A stretch of 29,913 nucleotides of DNA from Nemertoderma westbladi (lineage: Eukaryota > Xenacoelomorpha > Nemertodermatida > Nemertodermatidae), in the NCBI GenBank assembly GCA_032718475.1, contig JAUCBJ010004020.1, positions 1-29,913 of the forward strand. The letters run 5' to 3'. The notes below the pieces were generated by a model. It saw only the letters and a list, made by a program, of their open reading frames with translations, was not told where the DNA came from and ran no database searches. Made by a program: the position numbers and the translations under genes. Below are positions 8,940 to 19,132 of the stretch, one piece after another (the first letter of the stretch is position 1; every line of letters starts with the position of its first letter).

Positions 8940-9444
8940 CACGAACTTTCCCACGCTCACCAAATTGGGGGGGGGGGCCTTACAAAGGCTCAATTTGAAT
9001 GAGTGCCGTTAAACAAGGTGTTCTGTGTTCCGTTCAGTAATGGCCTACCTCCTAAATTGTAGTTTCTTTCGTATATTTTCCAAATATACCCCCCAAAGTG
9101 CCAATTTTCCTAATTTGTGAAATTTTGTCAGTTACTTTAATTATGATTCTAGAACTCCCTCCCTTCAGTTGCTATAATTTATTAATTTTATTCCTAATAT
9201 TATTTATTCTTCCCTCTTCCTGTGCTATTAACAACTGTCAGCGGGTTATTTTAACTTAGATAACCTTCTACTTTGTATACAGGGTGGACTAGCTATAATT
9301 TTACTACGCTAGCTCCTTATCAGACAACTTTCTGGCCCTGTAACAAATAACCTATACTTTACAGGCTGTGCGGTACAGTAGTCTGTCTCGTGCGGCTAAC
9401 ACGGTCTGTCCTGCTGTACCCACGTGCCCCCCACTTCCCTTCGT
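8940..9444. other. 5' flank of the exonuclease-like gene, no gene seen
   Basis: It contains a G11 tract (8967-8977) only 28 bp upstream of the chosen start codon, then AT-rich sequence. On the minus strand this lies between the 85-bp array and the gene, so it may be leader sequence. No convincing TATA box or splice pair could be fixed. Confidence 0.4.
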
Positions 9445-10010
9445 GGCGCCCTCAGTGCCCACAACTTCTACGGTACTATGTACCCTACTACCACTATGGA
9501 ATGCCTACATACCCTTTACTTTCTTACGTGGCGCCCTCAGTGCCCACAACTTCTACGGTACTATGTACCCTACTACCACTATGGAATGCCTACATACCCT
9601 TTACTTTCTTACGTGGCGCCCTCAGTGCCCACAACTTCTACGGTACTATGTATCCTACTACCACTATGGAATGCCTACATACCCTTTACTTTCTTACGTG
9701 GCGCCCTCAGTGCCCACAACTTCTACGGTACTATGTACCCTACTACCACTATGGAATGCCTACATACCCTTTAATTTCTTACGTGGTGCCCTCAGTGCCC
9801 ACAACTTCTCCGGTATTATGTACCCCACTACTTCTTCTATGGTATACCTACATACCCTTTAGTTTCTTACATGGCGCCCTCAGTGCCCACAACTTCTACG
9901 GTACTATGTACTACTACTGTCCTACTACTAATGTCCTACTACTGTGGTATGCCTACATACCCTCTAATTCCACTCACTACGTGGCGCCCTCAGTGCCCAT
10001 TGGTTCTATG
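9445..10010. repeat. 85-bp minisatellite, 7 copies, upstream of the exonuclease-like gene
   Basis: GGCGCC or GGTGCC marks each unit at 9445, 9530, 9615, 9700, 9785, 9873 and 9983. The first four steps are exactly 85 bp and the last two are 88 and 110. The outer right copies are the most diverged. Since 85 = 3n+1, each unit is read in all three frames in turn, which keeps overlapping long frames open by chance. A TAC/TTA-rich microsatellite follows to about 10075. Confidence 0.93.
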
Positions 10011-10137
10011 GTATTCGCTATGTACCTTACTGCTATGTACTACCTACTACTACTATTACTACTATTTATTATTTTGCTTGTTTATTTTTGTTTTTATGTG
10101 TGGGAAGGGCGTCTCGCCCTCATTCCCACCCCCCTCA

Positions 10138-10409
10138 GTCCAATATATTGGACGACTAAACTTTAAGGCAACCCTTCCAATAGGCAACACTTTCCTACCG
10201 CCCTCCTGTAGGTCTTCCTATCTTTGGCCCCTATCTTTCATCCAATCCTCACTTCCACCGACCTAATCCTTCCGTCCTCGTCCCCGCTCAGTCCAACTTA
10301 TTGGAACAACCTAAGGGTGATTCTTCCAGCAGGCAACTCTCCCACTGCCCCCCTGTAGGTCCTCTTATTCTTTGCCCCACTCTCCTTGTCAATTCCAACT
10401 CTCTTGGAA
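10138..10409. repeat. Diverged duplication of about 100 bp with three TCCAA...TTGGA palindromes
   Basis: GTCCAATATATTGGAC (10138-10153) is a perfect 16-bp palindrome. GTCCAACTTATTGGAAC (10291-10307) and TTCCAA-N5-TTGGAA (10393-10409) are imperfect relatives. The blocks after the first two share GGCAAC...C and CCTGTAGGTC...TTTGCCC spacing, so 10134-10235 and 10287-10380 are old duplicates. They could bind a dimeric regulator or be repeat debris. Confidence 0.6.
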
Positions 10410-10539
10410 CTGACCTTCCCTTCTCTTCCATCCTTAAATCGAGTCTTTCTGTCATCTCACTGATCTCCTCGTGGTCCCCTGGCAGCAAAATGCCACCCTC
10501 CATCTTGTCGTCACTCGGCGGTAGAATGCCGCCCTTCAT
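10288..10539 (-). pseudogene. Coding-like remnant, unrecognised
   Basis: An 83-codon frame from an ATG at 10539. It is Glu/Arg/Lys-rich with an internal duplication (KGGILPPSDDK / EGGILLPGD). It lies on the 3' side of the LINE insertion, in the same pyrimidine-rich block as the exonuclease-like gene. Part of it overlaps the diverged repeat, so it may be chance. I recognise no family. Confidence 0.22.
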
Positions 10540-10591
10540 GTCATCCTCACTGGTACCCCTCTGCTGGCCTCCCCCTCAATATGTGCGCCGG

Positions 10592-11851
10592 GATTCTACT
10601 ACTAGGATCGGCATGCTGCATTGCAGCTGCATTTTTAAGAATGCTGTGCCGGCTTATCGACAAAATTGCACCGCCACAACTCCCTATCACCCATGACATT
10701 TGCTAGATCATCCGCATCTTCAAGGCCAGTGTCCTTTAAGATGCGTCTCAAGAAAGTCATGGGCTGTCCACCATGCTTATTCACTCCATGAGGCTGCCAA
10801 AGTACAAGATTATGCACTGGTTGGTCCTCACGGCGAAAGCAATGTCCTGCAAAGCGGAGGCGATTTTGTTCTAGTGTCAAGCTTGGGGGAACCAATGATA
10901 CACCTCCAATGTTATATAGTGTCTGGTTGGAGATGTGTGCATTGTACTTGACACAATGAACTTGGCGTAGCATTCTTGTGAATGTGCCATCCAGAGATTT
11001 GGTGTCCTCAGCAGTTAGAGCCCAGCATGGACTCCCATAGAGGAGTACTGGAACTACTGCTGCTCTAAATAATCGGACCTTAAGTTTCCGATTAATTCTC
11101 GGTGATTTACAAATCCTGGAAAGCCTATTCAATGCTGCCCATGCCTTTCCCTTACGTATTCGAAGGTCCTCACCTGACTTCCGGATCCATGACCCCAGGT
11201 AACAGAAGTCGTCCACATGCTCAAGAATACCATCTTTTGAGCTTATGCTCATCCGATCAGAGACTTGAGGACTTTCCAAGTTAACTGTCAAAATTGTGGT
11301 CTTTCTGGAGTTAATAAAAAGACCAACACTAGAAGCAGCATGTTCTAATGAGCTGAGGAGCCGTTGGGCTCCCTCTAGTGATTCTGAGAGTACTCCAAAG
11401 TCATCAGCAAAGTCTAGATCAGTTAGGTACTTGGCACGATTTCCTCGACTTCTGGAGAAAGTAGGTGGAGTTATCATCACCCCATCATCATTATGATGAT
11501 CTAAGGACATGCGTAGAACATAGTCAACCACAATTATGAACAAGAATGGTGCAAGTGTGTCTCCCTGGAGGACGCCCCATAACACTTCAAATGGTTCTGT
11601 GTCACCGTCAACAGTAGACACAAATGTTGTCGAACCATAGTATACTGATCTGATTGCTGCAATAATTTCATCAGGAATCCCATATAATGAAAGTATGCCG
11701 AACATACGTGAGCGAGAGACTGAATCAAAGGCCTTGAAGAAGTCAACAAAGATAACAGCCAGATGCCTGTCTTTCTTTTTTGATAACTCTTCAATTATAC
11801 TTCTAAGTGCCAAAACGGGCTCCATGGTCCCACGACATTTACGAAACCCCA
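10592..11851 (-). mobile_element. 5'-truncated non-LTR retrotransposon (LINE) with 8-bp target-site duplication
   Basis: Homology to the plus-strand copy at 22229-24749 begins in mid reverse transcriptase and runs to a 3' end CCTAGTAGTA. TGCGCCGG flanks it on both sides (10584-10591 and 11852-11859), a typical target-primed insertion footprint. The 3' end carries GTA/TAG-type repeats rather than poly-A. It inserted immediately downstream of the coding-like remnant at 11862-12212. The high similarity to the other copy and the intact frame indicate recent activity of the family. Confidence 0.88.
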
Positions 11852-11852
11852 T
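10635..11852 (-). CDS. Reverse transcriptase C-terminal two-thirds, truncated LINE ORF
   Basis: 405 codons without a stop. RT motif A is FVDFFKAFDS at residues 35-44, motif B is GVLQGDTLAPFLF (about 93-105), and the catalytic FADD box is at 148-151 (codons 11411-11400). The thumb and C-terminal region has PVLLYGSPCWALT and RLRFAGHCFRRED, typical of animal endonuclease-type LINEs (the clade cannot be fixed by eye; RTE- or Jockey-like are candidates). The endonuclease and RT fingers are missing. The apparent start ATG is made by the target-site base joined to the truncated end, so it is fortuitous. The frame is open, but the copy should be inactive for lack of its 5' half. Confidence 0.9.
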   Translation of the reverse strand: MGFRKCRGTMEPVLALRSIIEELSKKKDRHLAVIFVDFFKAFDSVSRSRMFGILSLYGIPDEIIAAIRSVYYGSTTFVSTVDGDTEPFEVLWGVLQGDTLAPFLFIIVVDYVLRMSLDHHNDDGVMITPPTFSRSRGNRAKYLTDLDFADDFGVLSESLEGAQRLLSSLEHAASSVGLFINSRKTTILTVNLESPQVSDRMSISSKDGILEHVDDFCYLGSWIRKSGEDLRIRKGKAWAALNRLSRICKSPRINRKLKVRLFRAAVVPVLLYGSPCWALTAEDTKSLDGTFTRMLRQVHCVKYNAHISNQTLYNIGGVSLVPPSLTLEQNRLRFAGHCFRREDQPVHNLVLWQPHGVNKHGGQPMTFLRRILKDTGLEDADDLANVMGDRELWRCNFVDKPAQHS

Positions 11853-11861
11853 GCGCCGGCA

Positions 11862-12212
11862 TTAAGCCCCCGATGACCCCCGGTCATCCGGTACACATAA
11901 TGGCTTACCCTTTAATGCCCCTTCACACTCTACCACCCCCATGTGCGTGTACAACATGCCTCCTCCAAGTTTCCTGCCTCCCTTGTCACGCTTCACTATC
12001 GGCTTCTCCGCCCTTGGTCTAATCTTCCCACACCCTCTCCCCTTCCACCTTATCTTCTTATTTGATCTCCTCCGCATCGGTATGCTTCTCAACTGGACTG
12101 GCGTCTGCTCTGGACATCTCTCCGGATATCTCGCCGTCCACTCTTCTTCATCCTCACACCGATACTTGCCAGGAACAGTGTTTATAAGAATAACGGAAGT
12201 CTTAGTGAGAGT
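11862..12212 (-). pseudogene. Coding-like remnant between LINE and satellite, unrecognised
   Basis: An open minus frame of 116 codons from a stop inside the first satellite unit (12215-12213) to TAA at 11864-11862. The protein-like part starts near 12170 (GKYRCEDEEEWTARYPERCP) and continues with the Arg/Lys-rich RRRSNKKIRWKGRGCGKIRP. It is cut on its 5' side by the 108-bp array and ends three bases before the LINE target-site duplication. Its composition resembles the exonuclease-like gene 3 kb away, so both may come from one older element. I recognise no domain. Confidence 0.35.
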
Positions 12213-15000
12213 TTAAAGATGGGGCATTCACTGTCTACAATACACAGAAATGGATTGCTCATATCATATACGAGAATAACAAACAATGTAGTGTTTATAA
12301 GAATAACGGAAGTCTTAGTGAGAGTTTAAAGATGGGACATTCACTGTCTCCAATACACAGAAATGGATTGCTCATATACGGGAGTAACAAACAATGTAGT
12401 GTTTATAAGAATAACGGAAGTCTTAGTGAGAGTTTAAAGATGGGGCATTCACTGTCTCCAATACACAGAAATGGATTGCTCATATACGAGAGTAACAAAC
12501 AATGTAGTGTTTATAAGAATAACGGAAGTCTTAGTGAGAGTTTAAAGATGGGGCATTCACTGTCTCCAATACACAGAAATGGATTGCTCACATACGGGAG
12601 TAACAAACAATGTAGTGTTTATAAGAATAACGGAAGTCTTAGTGAGAGTTTAAAGATGGGACATTCACTGTCTCCAATACACAGAAATGGATTGCTCATA
12701 TACGGGAGTAACAAACAATGTAGTGTTTATAAGAATAACGGAAGTCTTAGTGAGAGTTTAAAGATGGGACATTCACTGTCTCCAATACACAGAAATGGAT
12801 TGCTCATATACGGGAGTAACAAACAATGTAGTGTTTATAAGAATAACGGAAGTCTTAGTGAGAGTTTAAAGATGGGGCATTCACTGTCTCCAATACACAG
12901 AAATGGATTGCTCATATACGGGAGTAACAAACAATGTAGTGTTTATAAGAATAACGGAAGTCTTAGTGAGAGTTTAAAGATGGGGCATTCACTGTCTCCA
13001 ATACACAGAAATGGATTGCTCATATACGGGAGTAACAAACAATGTAGTGTTTATAAGAATAACGGAAGTCTTAGTGAGAGTTTAAAGATGGGACATTCAC
13101 TGTCTCCAATACACAGAAATGGATTGCTCATATACGGGAGTAACAAACAATGTAGTGTTTATAAGAATAACGGAAGTCTTAGTGAGAGTTTAAAGATGGG
13201 ACATTCACTGTCTCCAATACACAGAAATGGATTGCTCATATACGGGAGTAACAAACAATGTAGTGTTTATAAGAATAACGGAAGTCTTAGTGAGAGTTTA
13301 AAGATGGGGCATTCACTGTCTCCAATACACAGAAATGGATTGCTCATATACGGGAGTAACAAACAATGTAGTGTTTATAAGAATAACGGAAGTCTTAGTG
13401 AGAGTTTAAAGATGGGACATTCACTGTCTCCAATACACAGAAATGGATTGCTCATATACGGGAGTAACAAACAATGTAGTGTTTATAAGAATAACGGAAG
13501 TCTTAGTGAGAGTTTAAAGATGGGACATTCACTGTCTCCAATACACAGAAATGGATTGCTCATATACGGGAGTAACAAACAATGTAGTGTTTATAAGAAT
13601 AACGGAAGTCTTAGTGAGAGTTTAAAGATGGGACATTCACTGTCTCCAATACACAGAAATGGATTGCTCATATACGGGAGTAACAAACAATGTAGTGTTT
13701 ATAAGAATAACGGAAGTCTTAGTGAGAGTTTAAAGATGGGACATTCACTGTCTCCAATACACAGAAATGGATTGCTCATATACGGGAGTAACAAACAATG
13801 TAGTGTTTATAAGAATAACGGAAGTCTTAGTGAGAGTTTAAAGATGGGACATTCACTGTCTCCAATACACAGAAATGGATTGCTCATATACGGGAGTAAC
13901 AAACAATGTAGTGTTTATAAGAATAACGGAAGTCTTAGTGAGAGTTTAAAGATGGGACATTCACTGTCTCCAATACACAGAAATGGATTGCTCATATACG
14001 GGAGTAACAAACAATGTAGTGTTTATAAGAATAACGGAAGTCTTAGTGAGAGTTTAAAGATGGGACATTCACTGTCTCCAATACACAGAAATGGATTGCT
14101 CATATACGGGAGTAACAAACAATGTAGTGTTTATAAGAATAACGGAAGTCTTAGTGAGAGTTTAAAGATGGGACATTCACTGTCTCCAATACACAGAAAT
14201 GGATTGCTCATATACGGGAGTAACAAACAATGTAGTGTTTATAAGAATAACGGAAGTCTTAGTGAGAGTTTAAAGATGGGACATTCACTGTCTCCAATAC
14301 ACAGAAATGGATTGCTCATATACGGGAGTAACAAACAATGTAGTGTTTATAAGAATAACGGAAGTCTTAGTGAGAGTTTAAAGATGGGACATTCACTGTC
14401 TCCAATACACAGAAATGGATTGCTCATATACGGGAGTAACAAACAATGTAGTGTTTATAAGAATAACGGAAGTCTTAGTGAGAGTTTAAAGATGGGACAT
14501 TCACTGTCTCCAATACACAGAAATGGATTGCTCATATACGGGAGTAACAAACAATGTAGTGTTTATAAGAATAACGGAAGTCTTAGTGAGAGTTTAAAGA
14601 TGGGACATTCACTGTCTCCAATACACAGAAATGGATTGCTCATATACGGGAGTAACAAACAATGTAGTGTTTATAAGAATAACGGAAGTCTTAGTGAGAG
14701 TTTAAAGATGGGACATTCACTGTCTCCAATACACAGAAATGGATTGCTCATATACGGGAGTAACAAACAATGTAGTGTTTATAAGAATAACGGAAGTCTT
14801 AGTGAGAGTTTAAAGATGGGACATTCACTGTCTCCAATACACAGAAATGGATTGCTCATATACGGGAGTAACAAACAATGTAGTGTTTATAAGAATAACG
14901 GAAGTCTTAGTGAGAGTTTAAAGATGGGACATTCACTGTCTCCAATACACAGAAATGGATTGCTCATATACGAGAGTAACAAACAATGTAGTGTTTATAT
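12178..15000. repeat. 108-bp satellite array, 26 units, nearly identical
   Basis: GTGTTTATAAG marks unit starts. The first unit (12178-12290) is 113 bp, with a 5-bp insertion. From 12291 there are 25 units of exactly 108 bp up to 14990, then 9 bp of a further unit before homology stops. Outer units carry private changes (ACGAGA instead of ACGGGA in the first, third and last). Early units vary G/A at one site (GGGGCAT or GGGACAT) and units after the eleventh are fixed for A. Since 108 is a multiple of 3, a 911-codon plus-strand frame (12332-15067) of 36-residue repeats stays open. I regard it as a by-product of the period, because no known motif or non-repeat coding part accompanies it. Confidence 0.96.
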
Positions 15001-15214
15001 AATAAATGTAGACACGTATCTTATAATGATAATGAATGTGATTATAATCATTACACCTAGACTATGATGGGAATTGGTACGGTAAGTTTTAGAGTATCTA
15101 AGTAAATAGTGGCAAAGGGGATCACGGAGTAACACAGACAGACATTGCACTACCGGTATCGAGTTTCCATACAAAGTATAATTGTAGATTGGACTGAAAG
15201 GCCGGTTAGCGCCA
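15001..15214. other. Spacer between satellite and CTF18 stop; CTF18 3' UTR on minus strand
   Basis: On the minus strand this follows the CTF18 stop codon, so it should hold the 3' UTR. I see no exact AATAAA or ATTAAA before the satellite starts at 15000. Transcripts may therefore end in the array or use a variant signal. Confidence 0.45.
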
Positions 15215-16318
15215 CTACAACCAGTCTGAAACCCTAACATTCCTCTTTATGGCGTTACTATAGCCTTCATTAAAACGGTACCAGACTTTACTGATGGCCG
15301 CTAATCGGTTCACATGACGACATCCATTCATGTTATTGTCATTTGTCTTGATAGGAAGATTATCAGACAATATTACTATGCGATTAAAGAAATCCCTATT
15401 GGGGCTAGTAATGGAATCATCTTGGACGGTGGGCGATTGCTTCAATAAGGTTGCCAAACTTGCTTTCCAACTCTCCAACTTGGGTTCAGCTACGACAGTC
15501 GTGGGACCCTTGGGAGGATCTTCGACTGCACTCGCCCCACTTCCTCCGACAGTCTGGCCTGAGACCAGCGATAGACCATTAATCGCCACTTCCGCCTGTC
15601 TCATTCGTTCCGTCTCGACCTCCTTGGCAACCAACTGCCGTACTCCGTAACTAAACTCTGTATTGCCCTGGCTACCAGACTGAGTACCTGGATTAGGGAA
15701 TTCTACAACATCGGTCACATTAGGTTCCAGAGTGTATACGTATTCCCCGTCACCGGTTACCTGCTGGATGTAGCAAAGGTTGTAGGATATCATAGTATCT
15801 ACGAGGTTACCCAGAAGGTGCCACTCACATCGAGAATACAACTGAGGGTTGACGGCGCGTAACGAACGTGGTTGAATAATACGAGTCAAATAGGGTAACG
15901 TATCCACGTGCAAATGGTTCGATCGAATGAAACACTTGATAGAAGGCGATACGCCTTGGGTAATCGTGCCTGTAATGTTTGTGGTCTTCGTTATTTTGGT
16001 TATCAAATCGTAGAAGGCGGTAGGGTAAGCCAGTCTAGGGGAGTCATAGTGGGAAACGGACCTACAATGGGACCTAGACGTGAGTGCCTCATGTAAAGCC
16101 GGCGCCAACCACGGTAGGTAACGCTGCAGGGTATATGATTGCAAGTTCCCAATGTACCACAAGATGGACTCAGAGAAGCAAATCCAATCCAGTACTCGAT
16201 TGAAGTTACTTAATCGCGATGCCTTCCGCAGCGTAGCCGAAAGATAATTGTGGAATAGGCCTTGGGTAACCTTATCGTAATCTCCAAGGGATCGTGAATC
16301 ATTCACGATAGATTTCAT
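15215..16318 (-). CDS. CHTF18: CTF18 (chromosome transmission fidelity 18), last exon
   Basis: This exon encodes the C-terminal 367 residues of the large subunit of the alternative clamp loader CTF18-RFC, which acts on PCNA at replication forks and in sister-chromatid cohesion. Family hallmarks in order: DYDKVTQGLFHNYL (13-26), LDWICFSES (43-51), LQRYLPWLAPALHE (64-77), HLLGNLVDTMISYNL (167-181), YVYTLEPNV (193-201), RQLVAKEVETERMRQAE (227-243), and the conserved C-terminal VWYRFNEGYSNAIKRN (345-360). In this family the C-terminus joins DCC1 and CTF8, a module that contacts DNA polymerase epsilon. A strong 3' splice site (TTGATTTTTTTAG) precedes 16318 and the exon begins at a codon boundary, matching the phase of the upstream exon. 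The first Met is thus internal, not a start. The stop is TAG at 15217-15215. No lesions are seen. Confidence 0.93.
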   Translation of the reverse strand: MKSIVNDSRSLGDYDKVTQGLFHNYLSATLRKASRLSNFNRVLDWICFSESILWYIGNLQSYTLQRYLPWLAPALHEALTSRSHCRSVSHYDSPRLAYPTAFYDLITKITKTTNITGTITQGVSPSIKCFIRSNHLHVDTLPYLTRIIQPRSLRAVNPQLYSRCEWHLLGNLVDTMISYNLCYIQQVTGDGEYVYTLEPNVTDVVEFPNPGTQSGSQGNTEFSYGVRQLVAKEVETERMRQAEVAINGLSLVSGQTVGGSGASAVEDPPKGPTTVVAEPKLESWKASLATLLKQSPTVQDDSITSPNRDFFNRIVILSDNLPIKTNDNNMNGCRHVNRLAAISKVWYRFNEGYSNAIKRNVRVSDWL

Positions 16319-17581
16319 CTAAAAAAATCAACAAAAAGTTACAAAGAAAAGTCAACAAATCAATTAATTACACATAGGATCGGATTACAAAATAAATAGA
16401 TCCCTTCATGTTCATACTTCCCTAAGAGGGAGAGGGCAATGTAAAACAAAAGGCTCAATAAGTACCACCGTTCTGTCTCAATGTCCAGTGTGTCTAATCC
16501 ACGAGTGAAAGGCGAAATGCATTAGAAAATGAGATACATGCGTTCAAAAATTATATTTTACTATTAATAAATTTAGCAATATAAGCAAAATAAATTAGGA
16601 ATGTAGGAAAAAACCCGTATAAAACTAGTTTCAATAAATATACTGTAAGTAGTAATAGTTTGAGCACTGACAGAGGATAACCAACCAATCAGAATCAGTG
16701 TATGCGCTGACAGAGGATAACCAACCAATGATAATCAGTGGATGCGCTGACAGAGGATAACAAACCAATGATAATCAGAGGATGCACTGACAGAGGATAA
16801 CCAACCAATCAGAATCAGAGGATGCGCTGACAGAGGATAACCAACCAATCAGAATCAGAGGATGCGCTGACAGAGGATAACCAACCAATGATAATCAGAG
16901 GATGCGCTGACAGAGGATAACCAACCAATGATAATCAGAGGATGTGTTGACAGAGGATAACAAACCAATGATAATCAGTGGATGCGCTGACAGAGGATAA
17001 CCAACCAATGATAATCAGAGGATGCACTGACAGAGGATAACCAACCAATGAGAATCAGAGGATGCGCTGACAGAGGATAACCAACCAATGAGAATCAGTG
17101 GATGCGCTGACAGAGGATAACCAACCAATGATAATCAGAGGATGCGCTGACAGAGGATAACCAACCAATGATAATCAGAGGATGCGCTGACAGAGGATAA
17201 CCAACCAATGAGAATCAGAGGATGCGCTGACAGAGGATAACCAACCAATGAGAATCAGTGGATGCGCTGACAGAGGATAACCAACCAATGATAATCAGAG
17301 GATGCGCTGACAGAGGATAACCAACCAATGAGAATCAGAGGATGCGCTGACAGAGGATAACCAACCAATCAGAATCAGTGGATGCGCTGACAGGATAACC
17401 AACCAATGATAATAATCAGAGGATGCGTTGAGAAAGGATAACCAACCAATGATAATCAGAGGATGTGCTAACAGAGGATAACAAACCAATCAGAATCAGC
17501 GGATGCCATTTCTGTGGCTACCACTTATGAATATTTACAAACTTTGTTAGGTTTATCGAATTAACTACAACTGTATGTTAC
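16319..17581 (-). other. CHTF18: Last intron of CTF18 (1,263 bp), filled mostly by a minisatellite
   Basis: It begins AAG|GTAACA at 17581 and ends TTTTTTTAG at 16319. Both flanking exons are phase 0 here, so splicing keeps the frame. About two thirds of the intron is a 40-bp tandem array (16661-17505). Confidence 0.85.
16661..17505. repeat. 40-bp minisatellite, about 21 copies, inside CTF18 intron
   Basis: The unit contains GCGCTGACAGAGGATAACC followed by AACCAAT and an AATCAGAGGAT end. Two main variants (CAATGATAATCAG and CAATCAGAATCAG) alternate irregularly with a GAGAATCAG form. Small indels occur only near the right end (about 17390-17415). Confidence 0.95.
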
Positions 17582-17774
17582 CTTGGATACGTCTATCTTC
17601 TCCCCAGTAGACTGCTGACTGTTTTTGGACGATTCCTCCATGTGAAACACATTTCCCCATAATTCAAAGATTCCTTTATGGGTGTCCTTGACACCGACAT
17701 TGGTGTTATTCACTTGATCAGCTGTAATGCAACTATTTTTTGCCTGTAGGAATTGTAACGTGTTGAGACATGTC
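17582..17774 (-). CDS. CHTF18: CTF18, penultimate exon
   Basis: 193 bp: one leading base completing an Arg codon, then 64 codons ending AAG before GTAACA. The acceptor is TTGATTTTCAG at 17785-17775. The protein TCLNTLQFLQ...VGVKDTHKGIFELW.NVFHM matches the CTF18 segment just after the AAA+ ATPase module (family pattern: D-I-R-x-C-x-N-T-L-Q-F-L, then VGxKDxxxGxFxxW), where the lid and collar region of the clamp-loader subunit begins. The Arg split across the intron (AG|G or CG|G) agrees with that pattern. The next upstream exons, with the Walker A and B boxes, were not found in this window. Confidence 0.88.
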
Positions 17775-19083
17775 CTGAAAATCAATTATTATTACAGTAA
17801 GTATGGTCATAATATTAACATAATAAATAAAAAGTTGGATGCAGCACTACAACTTAAGTTACACAACTCATACATAAGTGACACAACTTATAGCTTCCTT
17901 ATTTTATCACCACTTCGTAAACCATGCAAATTTGGGGCAGTATCACATAAGCTTGCTTCGTACGCTGCAACCAGAAATGTTTGGTCGAAGAATTAGTTTA
18001 TAGCGTGCTTTCTATCTTAAATACTCCCTAAAACCTGACCGTGACGTGGAGATCCACAATTTCGCATATGTACAATAGGATCGTTGATATAAGCCATGTG
18101 TAAAATCATGGAGATCTAATGTCTATTTGAATGGATCAAAAGCACTGTCCATAGAAACCAAGAAAAAAAATTATTAGATCAATGTGTAGTGACGTCATAT
18201 CTGTAGCAGCCAATCACAGCCGATTTTCAAAATTGGCTTCTGTTAGTAGATTTCGTCGGGTGGTGAGAGTTGGGAATCGAACTAATCGATTCCTGTGTGT
18301 CTCTAGTTTAAAATCGACGTCCCTTCTTTCGGTGCCACTCTGGGTTTGGCCATGGAACCTTCTGTCGGAAAATCTCGAGTTCTGATATTACTCGTCATCC
18401 TATGTAACTCACCAATACACCAATAAAGTTATCTCAACCAATTAACCAGCTAACCAATAAACTCCTAAATAAGTCAAATACAACGAGAGAAAGCCGCCCC
18501 AATATTAGATTATTACAACAACATATCCATTGGGTAAGAAAGTGGAGGAGAGCCAGCCCGTCTCTTAATTTTTTACTTTATATTACGCGATCAATTTTCA
18601 CTCATCTCGTCATGAACCCAACATGTATGTAACCTTTTGTTAAATTTGTTGGCTATGCGTTTGCGGTTGTTTGGGCGGAGTGTGGTAGGCCTACACTTTT
18701 CACACTTAAATATTTTGGTTGTGAAATGTTACAGGGCATAGCGATCTGAGATATTTCATTATTATATTTTATTATGAGAGGAAGAAGAACATACAACGTT
18801 ATTTACTATGTAACAAAATAATTGTTTTCGGGTTTAACTTGGAAGCCTCCCCAAATAGTTGATATACAATTATATTTAAAATTATTTCCATGGTCATGGT
18901 CATTCACCCGTCTTTAGTTAGAAATTTGTTTGCATGAAAGACAGTTTAGTTTAGTTTTTACTGATTTATTATCTCTTATCTGACTGGGGTAATAATAAAG
19001 GATAGGATAAATGGAAGCAAAGTGTGACAGTTACAAATATTTCCCCGTCACCCTAGCATGTCTTAAGTATATGATATATCAAA

Positions 19084-19132
19084 GGGGGAAGTTTGGATTC
19101 ACTGCATAAATGCAGTTCACCAAACTTCCCCC
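19084..19132. repeat. Imperfect hairpin, about 23-bp arms
   Basis: GGGGGAAGTTTGG (19084-19096) pairs exactly with CCAAACTTCCCCC (19120-19132). The inner arms CTGCAT and ATGCAG also pair, with a small mismatched patch between and a two-base loop. The 49-nt stem-loop is short for an animal microRNA precursor. CTTCCCCC recurs just downstream (about 19148-19155). Confidence 0.8.

Noticed and set aside
9368-10266. Overlapping plus-strand frames rich in Tyr/Pro/Leu
   Set aside because: The 85-bp period cycles all three frames, so open frames are expected. They are array translation only.
12332-15067. 911-codon plus-strand frame of 36-residue repeats as a real gene
   Set aside because: It is fully explained by a stop-free 108-bp satellite unit. 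Its end runs into unrelated AT-rich DNA and it has no signal peptide or non-repeat domain.
16661-17505. CRISPR array
   Set aside because: Units are contiguous 40-bp tandem repeats without unique spacers, inside a eukaryotic intron.
18245-18290. tRNA-like B box (GTTCGATTCCC on the minus strand)
   Set aside because: No A box lies at the right distance and no tRNA fold; an isolated match.
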